Shown piece by piece: positions 1 to 12,127 of a stretch of DNA of 64,000 nt. The notes beneath the pieces were generated by a model. That model worked only from the letters and a program-made list of their open reading frames with translations. It was not told the origin of the DNA and ran no database searches. Where the stretch lies: contig NZ_CABFVH010000001.1 in assembly GCF_902141855.1 (NCBI RefSeq), positions 62,001 to 126,000 of the forward strand. Direction: 5' to 3'. A program made the translations under genes and the position numbers. Each line of letters starts with the position of its first letter. Position 1 is the stretch's first letter. The stretch comes from Methylobacterium dankookense. Its GTDB lineage: Bacteria > Pseudomonadota > Alphaproteobacteria > Rhizobiales > Beijerinckiaceae.

Positions 1-546
1 GCTCTTCAATTCGTCGAACATCACCGCCGCGTCGCCGCCGCCACGCATGGACCGGATCACCGAGCCCACCGCCGAGAGCGTGTCGATCAGGCCCCAGAAG
101 GTGCCGAGCAGGCCGAGCAGGATGAGGATGCCGGCGATGTAGCGCAGGATGTCGCGGCCCTCGTCGAGCCGCGCGGCCACCGTGTCGAGGAAGGCGCGGG
201 TGCCGGGCAGGGTCGCCCCCGCCGCCCGCGCCTCGATCGCCGGGGCGAGCGGTCGCAGCAGGCTCGGCGCGCCCTTGGCCGCCTCGCCGGTGGCGGCCGC
301 GTTCACATAAGCCACCTCGCGGTACAGCCGGATCACCTGCCCGAAGGCGATCAGCACGGCGATGAGCAGCACGCCGAGGATCAGGCCGTTGAGGCCGGGA
401 TTGGCCAGGAAGGCCGGCGTGATCTGCTTGAACAGGAGGAAGGCCAGGAACCCGACCAGGACGAGGAACACCAGCATCCGGACGAGGAAGATGCCGGGCT
501 TGCCCACCGGTCTCGTGCGGGGCGGGGACGCGGGCGGGGCGGCCAT
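1..546 (-). CDS. MotA/TolQ/ExbB-type proton channel protein (partial, C-terminus off window)
   Basis: Reading leftwards from the ATG at 546, the frame stays open to the window edge (182 codons). The start MAAPPASPPRTRP is followed by a first hydrophobic segment at about residues 20-40, a second at about 50-65, then a soluble stretch and a third segment containing LLGLLGTFWGLIDTLSAVG at about 150-170. The GTFWGLIDT core is the hallmark of the MotA/TolQ/ExbB family, inner-membrane stators that couple proton flow to work on a partner. The partner (MotB, TolR or OmpA-like) would lie beyond the left edge, so the exact system cannot be named. Confidence 0.75.
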   Translation of the reverse strand, partial: MAAPPASPPRTRPVGKPGIFLVRMLVFLVLVGFLAFLLFKQITPAFLANPGLNGLILGVLLIAVLIAFGQVIRLYREVAYVNAAATGEAAKGAPSLLRPLAPAIEARAAGATLPGTRAFLDTVAARLDEGRDILRYIAGILILLGLLGTFWGLIDTLSAVGSVIRSMRGGGDAAVMFDELKS

Positions 547-1323
547 CGGTCGCGACTCACTGACTGGCGTGGCGTTCCGCGGGACGGACAGACCCGAGAA
601 GGGCCTGCCGCGGCGGTTCCGGCGGCACTGTGGCGGCAGGCTCGGCCCCGATCAAGTCGCGCGCTCTACGCGCGGCGGGATGGCGGGGGAGTCCCACGGC
701 CGTGGTCGTGGGAGCGCGCACCGCTATGGGTTCGGAGCCGATCAGCATCGCCGTGTGAGGGACAGCAAAGGGTGGGGAGCGGCTATCAGACCGACGTCCG
801 GGTGATCCCTTCGGGATGGCGGATGTCGCCTTCGCTCAGGCGCCGCGCGGTCTCAGGTCCGTGGGGCGGTCGGGTCGGCGCTGATCCTCGGCGAGCAAAC
901 ACTCCTGACTATGGAGAGGTCGGCGTCCCGACCGGATTGCATGCGCTCTAGCGACGCCGGCTGTGTCACCCGCCGGCCGACCCGACGCCGCGGCTTCGCT
1001 CCCTCGGAGCCTGAGCTTTGGAAGCGGTAGTAGCCAAGCGTTCTAGCAGACTCGTCGGCTGAGCCGGGATCAAATCCACCTGTAGAGAAGTCGTTATTTC
1101 TTGGTGTGCATGCAAAGACCGAAGTTCTTCCGAATATGAACTCATGAATAGGATCGTTCTGCGGAACAGCGCAACAGAATTGAGTCTGCGCGCGGCGCCC
1201 AAAAAATGTCGAAGGTTGCATCGCGACTCACGGTTCTATCCCGCCTTGATCACGACGGCACTGATGTAGGCGCTTTCGGCCAAGATTGACGACACGAAAG
1301 GCTCTGACGAAAGTCCGGTATTC
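547..1323. other. Intergenic region without a recognisable gene
   Basis: About 780 bases between the proton-channel gene and the first family-A repeat. It contains one shortened copy of a dispersed hairpin repeat (784-855). The short open frames here have no recognisable family, no good ribosome site and overlap one another, so no gene is called. Confidence 0.5.
784..855 (+). repeat. Dispersed hairpin repeat family B, copy 1 (internally deleted)
   Basis: Shares the core CCGGGTGATCCCTTCGGGAT and the following GGCGGATGTCGCCTTC with copies at 15251-15364 and 58629-58740. The core folds as a hairpin with a TTCG loop (CATCC/GGATG arms in the full copies). Compared with those copies it lacks the second hairpin: sequence jumps from CGCCGCGCG straight to GTCTCAG, with a short CGCG at the joint. 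Confidence 0.8.
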
Positions 1324-1426
1324 TAGAGCCGTTCCCAATCTCGGTGCAATCGGGAACGGCTCTAAGCTCTTGTTTTGACGCGCTCTCTTGCGCCGAACCG
1401 GTATCCACTTCGGCGGAGAGCGCTCC
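1324..1426 (+). repeat. Dispersed repeat family A, copy 1
   Basis: A roughly 103-bp element: a hairpin (GAGCCGTTCCC... pairing with ...GGGAACGGCTC) followed by the conserved block TTGTTTTGACGCGCTCTCTT and then GCGCCGAACCGG...GGAGAGCGCTC. Other copies are at 3991-4098, 10033-10136 (opposite strand) and 55975-56079. Confidence 0.85.
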
Positions 1427-1696
1427 AACTGAGAGTGGCCTCCGTTCTCAGTCCGGCACAGCCTCATTCCGCAACGCGATCAAGGCGCGGGAGCAATCAA
1501 AGCCTCGGCAGCCATGACTGAGGCCGAGCGCCGAGGCCATCGCGGCAGTACGGGTAGGATCTGGTGAACGGGACGCAGAGCGCTGCCGAGCCATGGCCGG
1601 GCCGGATCGAGGTAGCGATGGCTCAGCGTCGTCCTGAATTGGAACCACTGCCCAGCTTGGCCATTAAAGAATGGTCAAGTTTCTCTGGAGGCCGTC

Positions 1697-1777
1697 ATGG
1701 GTGGAGAGTTTCTGGGCTTCGGCCTCGCGGCACTAACCTTCGCGGCCTTCGCCTTCTACGGCGCCGCTAGGGCATAG
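1697..1777 (+). CDS. Possible 26-residue single-membrane-span peptide
   Basis: ATG at 1697 is preceded by CTGGAGGCCGTC, a textbook ribosome site (GGAGG, 5-nt spacing). The frame encodes MGGEFLGFGLAALTFAAFAF and then YGAARA before a TAG. Almost the whole peptide is one hydrophobic helix with a short basic tail, typical of small inner-membrane peptides. No family is recognised. It ends four bases before the convergent stop of the next gene. The strong ribosome site is the main support. Confidence 0.45.
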   Translation: MGGEFLGFGLAALTFAAFAFYGAARA

Positions 1778-1780
1778 CGC

Positions 1781-1984
1781 CTACCGCCGACCAAAGCCGC
1801 CGGGCTTCGAGTCGAGTTCGATCGCCCTCATGGCGTTCTCGAACGCCTTGGCCTCGGTCAGGAACGGCCGATCGGACCGCTCCGTCAGTTTGCCGTGCTT
1901 GCGCAGAGCCCAGCCGAACTGGCCCTCGGGCTTCTTCAGCGGCTCGATGGTGATCGTGTAGGGGTGCGGGACATCGGTCGACAT
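1781..1984 (-). CDS. Small conserved hypothetical protein, paralogue of the one at 20525
   Basis: 67 residues from ATG 1984 (MSTDVPHPYTITIEPLKKPE...). Function unknown. It aligns along its whole length with the product at 20525-20731: both have VPHPY, GHFGWA/GQFGWA, RKHGKLTERSDRP and a following lysine/glutamate-rich helix. The conserved RKHGKLTERSDR block suggests a short beta-hairpin plus basic loop domain, which is inference. A longer reading from 2062 exists, but the paralogue begins at the equivalent of residue 27 of that reading, so the shorter start is chosen. Confidence 0.65.
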   Translation of the reverse strand: MSTDVPHPYTITIEPLKKPEGQFGWALRKHGKLTERSDRPFLTEAKAFENAMRAIELDSKPGGFGRR

Positions 1985-2079
1985 AGCTGCCGTATTGCAC
2001 GTCGACGACGCGGCCGCCATCCTCGCGACTCCTCTCTCTGCATCTGGCCTCAGATAGGCCAAAGACGTCGTTCGGATGG

Positions 2080-2982
2080 TTAATTCGGCAGCAGAAACCG
2101 CCGTCTTGCGATATCCGGATCGAGGATTGTTATAACGTACGCTGTCAACGGCGTGTATTCAAACCGTCCAGGCTCGATTTCGGTAAGATCCGGAATTTCG
2201 ATAGTTGATATTAGCGGTCCAAATTTTAAGACAGTCGGACCAAATGTTCTTATATTTTCTTCAGTTCCAGTATACGTTATCCTGCACCCAGGCATAGCAA
2301 CGCGCAGAATTTCCTCGACTTCGTTTGGGTTGCTGTGGATATGATTTTCAAAGATAGGACTGCTCCGAACAGCGATATTTCCTACGGTTCGTGGGCCAAG
2401 TTCTTTTGTCAGAAGTCGTGGACCGCCAAATTTTCTATTCGCAAATTCCGGGTTGGGTGCAACATCGATAAAATTAAGATAATCAGTTTCGTGATCGCCA
2501 TAGATATTTATTTTGAGCCCGAACGGCAGCGGATTGATTGGAGTGCCTCGATGTCCGCCTGACTCCAGGGGAAAGCACGCGGTATGATTATGCTCGGGCG
2601 GACCTTCTATTGTCATCCAGACATAGGGATTATCCGGAATTTTCTCGAACTCCACCATGTCGGCATCAAGCCGATCGATTGTCATTTGTCCGACTATGTT
2701 GTCTGGAGCCCTCTGATAGCTCGTATTGATAATGTTTCGAGGCGGCCCTTTGTATCTCAGGATTGCGTTGGCGGTCGATGGGCCGTAAAGTTTGCTTGAT
2801 ATTTCGGAGGCACTGATCACTCCCGCACCGAGCTTCACGAGAGCGCCCTGAATGAGGCTTACGTGATCACCACGAGTGCCCGGCATGACATGGGCCGACG
2901 GCGTTGTTAGGCATTTTTGTAATTTATCATCGTCCCTGAACTGGGCGGAGACCAGGCGATTGCGAGAGAGTCGGACCGTCAT
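2080..2982 (-). CDS. AT-rich orphan protein with a possible peptidoglycan-binding-like region
   Basis: 300 residues from ATG 2982, which has GGAG eight bases upstream; a longer reading to 3144 lacks such a site. Residues about 35-105 (GDHVSLIQGALVKLGAG ... YGPSTANAILRYK ... VGQMTIDRLD) resemble the helical repeat of PG_binding_1-type domains (xVxxLQxxLxxLG...G..T..A...FQ). The remaining 190 residues match nothing I recognise. There is no signal peptide. Base composition is clearly more AT-rich than all neighbours, a sign of recent acquisition. Function is unknown; a host-targeting effector or phage-derived protein is possible but speculative. Confidence 0.6.
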   Translation of the reverse strand: MTVRLSRNRLVSAQFRDDDKLQKCLTTPSAHVMPGTRGDHVSLIQGALVKLGAGVISASEISSKLYGPSTANAILRYKGPPRNIINTSYQRAPDNIVGQMTIDRLDADMVEFEKIPDNPYVWMTIEGPPEHNHTACFPLESGGHRGTPINPLPFGLKINIYGDHETDYLNFIDVAPNPEFANRKFGGPRLLTKELGPRTVGNIAVRSSPIFENHIHSNPNEVEEILRVAMPGCRITYTGTEENIRTFGPTVLKFGPLISTIEIPDLTEIEPGRFEYTPLTAYVITILDPDIARRRFLLPN

Positions 2983-3225
2983 CAGCACCACTCCGTTGGT
3001 CGACACGGACGCAAGTTCTGAACATCGCAACTGAACAGTACGTAGCACGACAGTGCAGCTCCTGCCACGACGATATGAGAGATGCGTGCCTCGCGGATGG
3101 CCGTTCAATTTTGAGCGCTCGAAGCTCTTGTGATGGCCTTGCATGATCGAAAGCCACCGCAGAACAACGCACCACGATCACAACAAACCACAACAGCGAA
3201 CGGCCACGAACAAATAGCGCGGCCG

Positions 3226-3395
3226 CAAGCGGAGGATCCGCCACGACAAACATCGCTGCCGCGAGCGGTGGCGCATCGCGGCCACCCGCAACCGCCTCAA
3301 GGACTTCCGCCGCATCGCCACCCGCCACGACAAGCTGGCGCGCAACGACGCCTCAGCCGTTGCCCTCGCCGCCGTCATCGCCTTCTGGTGCTGAT
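3226..3395 (+). pseudogene. C-terminal remnant of an IS5-family transposase
   Basis: One frame reads HRCRERWRIAATRNRLKDFR and then RIATRHDKLARNDASAV; after a one-base shift near 3361 it continues ALAAVIAFWC and stops. This is the conserved C-terminus of IS5-type DDE transposases (R.E..F.RLKDFRRIATRYDKLARN.....). Nothing of the N-terminal or catalytic DD portion is present, and no terminal inverted repeats were found. Confidence 0.65.
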
Positions 3396-3537
3396 CGAGC
3401 CCAAACCCTAGCGCTACCTGGGCACGTTGAGGAGCGCTGGGCATTCTGATCCTGCGGTGGCACTGCAGACGGCAATCGGATCCCCAGCCGAACGGAGAGG
3501 ACGAGGACCTTTTGCCTGGATCGCGACTTACTTGCGG

Positions 3538-3948
3538 ATGAGCGATTCAGCAGACCAGTCGGCGCCCTACGCCCTTGTCGACGACGACGATGGCTTCATC
3601 CGCATGGATGCCATGGACATCCTGCAGGAGGCCGGTTTCCGGACCTTCGAGGCCAGCGACGGCGACGAGGCCATGGTGCTGCTCGCCGAGCGGCATGCAC
3701 TGATCGTGTTGCTGTTCACGGACGTGCAGATGCCGGGCTCGCGCAACGGCTTCGCGGTTGCCCGAGAGACGGCCAGGCAATGGCCGCACATCGCCATCGT
3801 GGTCGCCTCCGGGCTGGCCCACCCGGAGCCCGGAGACATGCCGGAGCGTGCGCGCTTCATCGGCAAACCCTTCACCGCGAGCATGGTGCACGACCATCTC
3901 AAGGAGATCCTCCCCGACGGTCGCAAACCGGAGCCGCTGCGCGACTAG
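3538..3948 (+). CDS. Single-domain response regulator
   Basis: 136 residues, only a receiver domain. The acidic pocket is VDDDDG at residues 14-19, the phosphoacceptor is Asp62 in FTDVQMPG, the conserved Ser is in VVASG (about 91), and the essential Lys is K110 in IGKPF. It has no output domain, so it probably acts as a phosphate sink or partner-binding switch, like the CheY/DivK-type regulators paired with alphaproteobacterial HWE kinases. ATG 3538 is chosen because the receiver fold begins just after it. No kinase is adjacent; several are encoded 37-48 kb along the window. Confidence 0.85.
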   Translation: MSDSADQSAPYALVDDDDGFIRMDAMDILQEAGFRTFEASDGDEAMVLLAERHALIVLLFTDVQMPGSRNGFAVARETARQWPHIAIVVASGLAHPEPGDMPERARFIGKPFTASMVHDHLKEILPDGRKPEPLRD

Positions 3949-3990
3949 CCCGCGGCGACGCGGACCGCGCAATACGAGGACCGCACGACG

Positions 3991-4098
3991 GCTGGAGCCG
4001 CGCCCGATCGCGTCGCGGCGGGGCACGGCTGCAGGCCTTTGTCTTGACGTGCTCTCTTGCGCCGAACCGGCCTCCACTTCGGCTTAAGAGCGCTCTAG
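3991..4098 (+). repeat. Dispersed repeat family A, copy 2
   Basis: Begins GGAGCCGCGCCCGATCGCG, continues TTGTCTTGACGTGCTCTCTT and GCGCCGAACCGG, and ends AAGAGCGCTCTAG. The hairpin half is degenerate compared with the copies at 1324 and 55975. The terminal CTAG supplies the stop codon of the YidB-like gene on the other strand. Confidence 0.75.
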
Positions 4099-4568
4099 GC
4101 CGGCATCCGACCGTCCGGCGTGTATCGGTCGACGGCCTGTGGAAGCTCCCGCGACAGGCGGGACAGGAGTTCCTCGCGGGACAGCCCCGTGCGCTGTGTC
4201 AGGGTCGTGAGGACGTCGGGCCCGATGGCCTGCTCCAGATGCTGGGGCGGCAGTTCCTGGTTCGGTCCCTGGTTGACCCAGGACTGCGCGGCCGCCCCGT
4301 GACCGGCTTGCTGAAAGCGCTCCAGCATCTCACCCAGGCCGCTGTTCAGGAAGCCGCCGGGGGCCGAGCCCTGCTGGTTGCCCAGCAGCCCTCCAAGAAG
4401 GCCGCCCAGCCCGCCGCCGGAACCGTCGGGCGTCGCACCCGGGGGCGCTGGCGCGGGAGCGGATCGGCTCGCGCCACCGAGCAGTTCCGCGAGCTTATCC
4501 CTGTTCTGGTAGCCGGCCAGGGCGAGAAGGCCCAGGAGCGCCGTCATCGAGGGGTAGCCATCACTCAT
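4095..4568 (-). CDS. YidB-like (DUF937) protein
   Basis: 157 residues from ATG 4568 with GGAG eight bases upstream. It has a short N-terminal helix ([21 protein letters not shown]), a low-complexity Ala/Pro/Gly linker with [13 protein letters not shown], and a C-terminal helical domain. That domain contains [21 protein letters not shown] and [20 protein letters not shown], the DUF937/YidB signature (SW...G.N..V....L....G...). The family is widespread and poorly characterised. The stop codon lies in the end of a family-A repeat, so the last residues may have been altered by repeat insertion. Confidence 0.8.
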   Translation of the reverse strand: MSDGYPSMTALLGLLALAGYQNRDKLAELLGGASRSAPAPAPPGATPDGSGGGLGGLLGGLLGNQQGSAPGGFLNSGLGEMLERFQQAGHGAAAQSWVNQGPNQELPPQHLEQAIGPDVLTTLTQRTGLSREELLSRLSRELPQAVDRYTPDGRMPA

Positions 4569-4986
4569 GGTTCGTCTCCGGCTGGGGACGGCGGGGTCCT
4601 GCCCATCCGCCTCTGGGTTCGACCCATGCAAACGCGCAGGGGTGCCGATCCGATGCAACCGGGGCGCGCCCATCCGTCCCCGGGATCAGCCGCGCTTGGT
4701 CATGGTCATGGATATGGCTTCGCAGGGCCATGCCGCGCTTCTTGCCGGCCTTCCCACGACCGCAGGGTCAATGCCCCCATCGCGAACCGCGGTCCGCGAT
4801 CTCACCGCTTGGCCCTGCCTATCGGCGGTCATGCCGGGATGATTGTCGTGGCCCACGCGGCGGCATGATCCGGATGCCCGTGGCGGATGCCCTCCCAGCC
4901 GAGCCACCCCGCGTACAGGCCGAACAGCACGATCTGCCCGGTGGCGACGCGTCGCCGGGAACCGGCCACGGGCAGCGATTGCCGGC

Positions 4987-5739
4987 TCAGATCTGGACCT
5001 GACCGCCGTCGGCGAAGAGCTCGACGCCGTTGACGAAGCTAGCCTCGTCGGAGGCCAGGAACAGCACAGCCCTGGCGATCTCCTCCGGCTGGCCGACGCG
5101 CCCGGCCGGGATCAGGCCGGCGAGGTAGTCCCTGGTTCCCGCCGCTTGGTCGCCGCCGCCGAACAGCTCGTTGAGGCCGGGGGTCTCGGTGACGCCGGGG
5201 CTGATCGTGTTCACGCGGATGCGGCGGTCCTTGAGGTCGAGGATCCAGTTCCGGGCGAAGTTGCGCACCGCCGCCTTGGTGGCCGAGTAGACGCTGAAGG
5301 CGGGCGTGCCCGAACTGCCGGTGGTCGATCCGGTCAGCACGATCGCGGCTCCGTCGCGCAGCAGGGGCAGCGCCTTCTGGACGGTGAACAGCACCCCCTT
5401 CACGTTCGTGTCGAAGGTCTGCTGATAGTGCTCCTCGGTGATGGCGCCGAGCGGTGCGAACGCGCCGCCGCCGGCGTTGGCGAAGACGACATCGATCTGC
5501 GCATGCTTCTGCTGGACCGCGTCGTAGAGCCGGTCGATGTCGGCGAGCTTCGCCATGTCGCCGCGCACGCCGGTGATCCGGCCGCCGATCCGCCGCACCG
5601 CCGCGTCGAGCGCATCCTGCCGACGGCCGGTGATGAACACCGAGGCGCCTTCAGCCGCGAACGCCTCGGCGGTGGCGAGGCCGATACCGCTGGTGCCGCC
5701 GGTCACCACCACCACCTTGTCCTGAAACCTGCTGGGCAT
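4987..5739 (-). CDS. SDR-family NAD(P)-dependent oxidoreductase
   Basis: About 250 residues, a classical short-chain dehydrogenase. The cofactor motif TGGTSGIG is near residue 14, NAG at about 88 (FANAGGG), the catalytic Ser in TGSTTGSSG (about 137), and YSATK (Tyr/Lys, about 151-155). The C-terminus ends VNGVELFADGGQVQI. Start 5739 is preferred over 5745 because GGAG lies seven bases before it. Substrate is unknown. It is divergent from a LysR regulator 110 bases away, which probably controls it. Confidence 0.88.
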   Translation of the reverse strand: MPSRFQDKVVVVTGGTSGIGLATAEAFAAEGASVFITGRRQDALDAAVRRIGGRITGVRGDMAKLADIDRLYDAVQQKHAQIDVVFANAGGGAFAPLGAITEEHYQQTFDTNVKGVLFTVQKALPLLRDGAAIVLTGSTTGSSGTPAFSVYSATKAAVRNFARNWILDLKDRRIRVNTISPGVTETPGLNELFGGGDQAAGTRDYLAGLIPAGRVGQPEEIARAVLFLASDEASFVNGVELFADGGQVQI

Positions 5740-5793
5740 CGTCATTCTCCATCATTCGGCTGCGTGTGCGCCGCTGCCGGGAGACATGCCGCC

Positions 5794-5860
5794 GGAACGA
5801 TGATGCGAGTAGTCTGCAGATGTGGCACGTAGCGTTCTGTTGAAGGAACGATGATGCGAG
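5794..5860 (+). repeat. 16-bp direct repeat in the SDR/LysR divergent region
   Basis: GGAACGATGATGCGAG occurs at 5794-5809 and again at 5845-5860, 51 bases apart (about five helical turns). The second copy holds the LysR gene's ribosome site and tandem ATG codons. The first copy also has ATGATG, but reading from it meets TAG after ten codons. It is either a start-site duplication or a regulator-binding pair. Confidence 0.6.
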
Positions 5861-6744
5861 CCGATCTGAACGACTACGTGTACTTCGCCGCGGTCGTCGC
5901 CCATGGCGGCTTCGCCGCCGCCGGTCGGGCGCTGCGTGAACCCAAATCGAAGCTCAGCCGGCGGATCGCGGGGCTGGAATTGCGCCTGGGCGTACGCCTG
6001 ATCGAGCGATCGAGCCGGCGCTTCCGCGTCACCGAGGTCGGGCAGAGCTTCTACGAGCGCTGCCGGGCGATGATGATGGAAGCCGAGCGCGCCGAGGCGC
6101 TCGTGGCGGAGGCGCAGGCCGAGCCGCACGGGCTGATCCGCATGAGCTGCCCGACCGGCCTGCTGGAGGTGGTGACACCGGCCGTGTCCGCCTTCCTCGC
6201 CCGATATCCGAAGGTCCGGCTTCAGCTCACCGCCAGCGATAAGCCCGTGGACCTGATCGAGGAGCGCATCGACGTGGCCCTGCGGGTCAGGCTTGAACTC
6301 ACCAGCGACGCCTCTCTAACCATGCGCTCGCTCGGGCAGTCGCGCTGGATCTTGGTGGCAAGCCCGCCGGTCGCGAGCCGCCTCGGGACCGACATCACCG
6401 CCCTCGGCGCCCTCCCGACGCTCGGCACGAGCGACGACCCGGGCGAGGCGGTCTGGCGACTTATGCGGGAGGACGGGACCACCCACACGCTGCGCCACGA
6501 GCCCCGCCTGACCTGCAGCGACTTCGCCACGCTCTGCGAAGCGGCAGCCGAGGGGCTCGGCATCGCGTACCTGCCCGACCATGCCTGCGCCGGCCATATC
6601 GCCGCGGGCCAGCTCGTCCACATCTTGCGGGACTGGCGCAGTCAGGCCGGAATCGTCCACATCGTCTTCACCACCCGGCGCGGGCTGCCGCCGGCGGTAC
6701 GCGCCCTGATCGACCACTTGGCGGCAGCGTTCCCAAAATTGTGA
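5851..6744 (+). CDS. LysR-family transcriptional regulator
   Basis: 297 residues. The N-terminal winged helix-turn-helix (residues 3-62) contains YFAAVVAHGGFAAAGRAL, SKLSRRIAGLELRLGVRLI and ERSSRRFRVTEVG, the LysR HTH pattern. The remainder is the LysR substrate-binding fold, with GLIRMSCPTGLLEVV and LVDLIEERIDVALRV. ATG at 5851 or 5854 is possible. Divergent transcription from the SDR gene is the classical LysR/target arrangement, so it likely activates or represses that gene in response to an unknown small molecule. Confidence 0.9.
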   Translation: MMRADLNDYVYFAAVVAHGGFAAAGRALREPKSKLSRRIAGLELRLGVRLIERSSRRFRVTEVGQSFYERCRAMMMEAERAEALVAEAQAEPHGLIRMSCPTGLLEVVTPAVSAFLARYPKVRLQLTASDKPVDLIEERIDVALRVRLELTSDASLTMRSLGQSRWILVASPPVASRLGTDITALGALPTLGTSDDPGEAVWRLMREDGTTHTLRHEPRLTCSDFATLCEAAAEGLGIAYLPDHACAGHIAAGQLVHILRDWRSQAGIVHIVFTTRRGLPPAVRALIDHLAAAFPKL

Positions 6745-6884
6745 GGCGGAGGAAGACGGCAGAGGCGCGCCACCTCCTGCTGCACCAAGCCCGATCACTG
6801 TGCTCGGTTGGGGCGAGCGGCAACAGCCGTACCGGTTCGGTCCATCGGCAGCCGATCGGCTCCCGCCAGCCCCGAGCGAATGCG

Positions 6885-7909
6885 TCAGAGCAGGTGCTCC
6901 GGCCGGAGAACGATCTTCGGCGCAGCTTGGTGGGCATCGATGGCGGCAAAGGCGAGAGCACCATCGCACAGCGGCCGCGGCTCCAGCCAATCCAGGTCAC
7001 CGAGTCGCCCGTCCGCCAGAGCGCCGACCACCTCGCGGAACTCCTGCATCGTGTAGCAATACGAGCCTGAAACAATGATTTCCTGCAGCGTGATCTTACG
7101 GATATCGAGCCCCTCCTCGCCCGGGAGCAGCCCGATATGCACGATCACTGCGCCCGGTCGCGCCAAGCGGCTGGCGGCACTGCGGGTCGCGCGGCTGCCG
7201 ACGGCGTCGAGGATCAGGTCGGCGCTGTCGGGACCGGGCTCGCCGGCGTCGCCCGGCGCGTAGGTCTGGATGCGCGGGACGCTGCGGGCGACGACGGCGC
7301 GCCGCTCCGCGTTCGGCTCGGCGAGGCGGACCTCGCAAGCCCCCTGCATGGCCAGGACGAGGGCCGCTCCGAAGCCGATGGCGCCGCCCCCGAGCACGAC
7401 GCAGCGCGCGCCCGCGAGTGGCCGTCCGAGCAGCCGCGCGCCCTGGTTGACGGCGTGGTAGGAGACGGCGAGCGGCTCGGCCAGCGCCGCGCGCTCGATC
7501 GACAAGCCATCCGGCACCGGCACGAGGTTGCCCTCCGGCACGCAGACATACTCCGCGAAGGCACCGGGACGCGGCGGCATCGAGAGGATCTGCCGATGCG
7601 GGCAGAGATGGCTGCGGCCTGCCGTGCAGGCCGTGCAGTGCCCGCAGGTCACGAGCGGGTTGATCGTCACGCGCTCTCCCGCCCGCCGCCCCTCGGCGAT
7701 GATTCCGGCCGCCTCGTGCCCGAGGACGAGGGGCGCCGGACGCCGGGCATCGTGTCCGTGATAGGCGTGCATGTCCGAGCCGCAGATGCCGACCGCCTCG
7801 ACGCGGATCAGAACCTCGCCGGCTCCCGGGACGGGCACCGGCAGGTCCCGCATTTCGAGGCCGTGCGGGCCGGTATAGACGAGCGCCTTCATCGTCGATG
7901 CCATCCTCG

Positions 7910-7913
<4 letters not shown>
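6885..7913 (-). CDS. hpsP: Zinc-binding alcohol dehydrogenase, probable HpsP-like DHPS-2-dehydrogenase
   Basis: 342 residues, MDR superfamily. Catalytic zinc ligands are in GICGSDMH (Cys) and GHEAAG (His-Glu). The structural zinc cluster [15 protein letters not shown] is intact, and the Rossmann motif [14 protein letters not shown] is near residue 175. Known: in DHPS catabolism HpsP, a zinc alcohol dehydrogenase, works with HpsO to interconvert DHPS enantiomers through a keto intermediate. This is the last gene of the operon, with ATG 7913 overlapping the stop of the SDR gene (ATGA). Starts at 7904 or 7892 are possible. The substrate is inferred from neighbours; a generic sorbitol/threonine-type dehydrogenase is the alternative. 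Confidence 0.6.
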
Positions 7914-11290
<3,377 letters not shown>

Positions 11291-11328
11291 GATGCATCTC
11301 CCTTGGGTTGCAGGGTGCGCCGGCCGGC

Positions 11329-12117
11329 TCAGTGGCCGACCCCGCCCTTCTCCTCGCGCAGCGACTTCCAGATGTGCGTCCGCAGATGGACGAAGGATTC
11401 GAGGTCCATCACGTCCTCGATGCGGGCGTGGTCCTCCCAGCGCTCCGCCTCGCGGATCACCTTGACGTCCACGATCTCCTTGATGCGGCCCGGGCGACGG
11501 GTCATCACGGCGACCCGGTCGGCGAGGTAGACCGCCTCCTCGACGCCGTGGGTGATGAACAGGACGGTGCGCGGGTTCTTCCGCGCCAGGCGGACGAGCT
11601 CCTCCTGCATCACCACGCGGGTCTGCGCGTCGAGGGCGCCGAAGGGCTCGTCCATCAGGAGCACCTCGGGCTCCAGCACGTAGGCGCGGGCGATGGCGAC
11701 GCGCTGCTGCATGCCGCCCGAGAGCTGGTGCGGATAGGCGTCGGCATAGGCCGAGAGGCCGATCATCCCGATCGCGGCCGCGACGCGGGCATCCCGCTCC
11801 GAGGCCGGCATCCCCTTGTTGCGCAGGCCGAAGGCGATGTTCTGTGCCACCGTCTTCCAGGGGAAGAGGGCGAATTGCTGGAAGACCACCGCCCGGTCTG
11901 GCCCCGGCGCGGTCACCGCCTTGCCGCCAACCGTGACGTGCCCGCCCGTCGGCGCCTCGAAGCCGGCGGCGAGGCGCAGGCAGGTGGTCTTGCCGCAGCC
12001 GGACGCGCCGACGATCGCGACGAATTCGCGGTCGGCGACCGTGAGATCGACCCCGTCGAGGGCTTTCACCGCGCCGCCGAAGGTCTTGTCGACCTGCTCG
12101 AACCGGATGCAGCTCAT
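11329..12117 (-). CDS. NitT/TauT-family ABC transporter ATP-binding protein
   Basis: 262 residues. Walker A GASGCGKTT (about 36-44), Q-loop VVFQQFALFPW, signature LSGGMQQR (about 137), Walker B VLLMDEPFGALD and the switch His in FITHGVEEA. These are diagnostic of SsuB/TauB-type importer ATPases. GAGGAGAG lies upstream of ATG 12117. It powers import through the two permeases immediately upstream in the same transcript. Confidence 0.9.
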   Translation of the reverse strand: MSCIRFEQVDKTFGGAVKALDGVDLTVADREFVAIVGASGCGKTTCLRLAAGFEAPTGGHVTVGGKAVTAPGPDRAVVFQQFALFPWKTVAQNIAFGLRNKGMPASERDARVAAAIGMIGLSAYADAYPHQLSGGMQQRVAIARAYVLEPEVLLMDEPFGALDAQTRVVMQEELVRLARKNPRTVLFITHGVEEAVYLADRVAVMTRRPGRIKEIVDVKVIREAERWEDHARIEDVMDLESFVHLRTHIWKSLREEKGGVGH

Positions 12118-12127
12118 CGGTCTCTCC

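Noticed and set aside
3130..3411. 93-codon plus-strand ORF
   Set aside because: Out of frame with the transposase remnant that explains the region; the product is low-complexity His/Pro/Arg.
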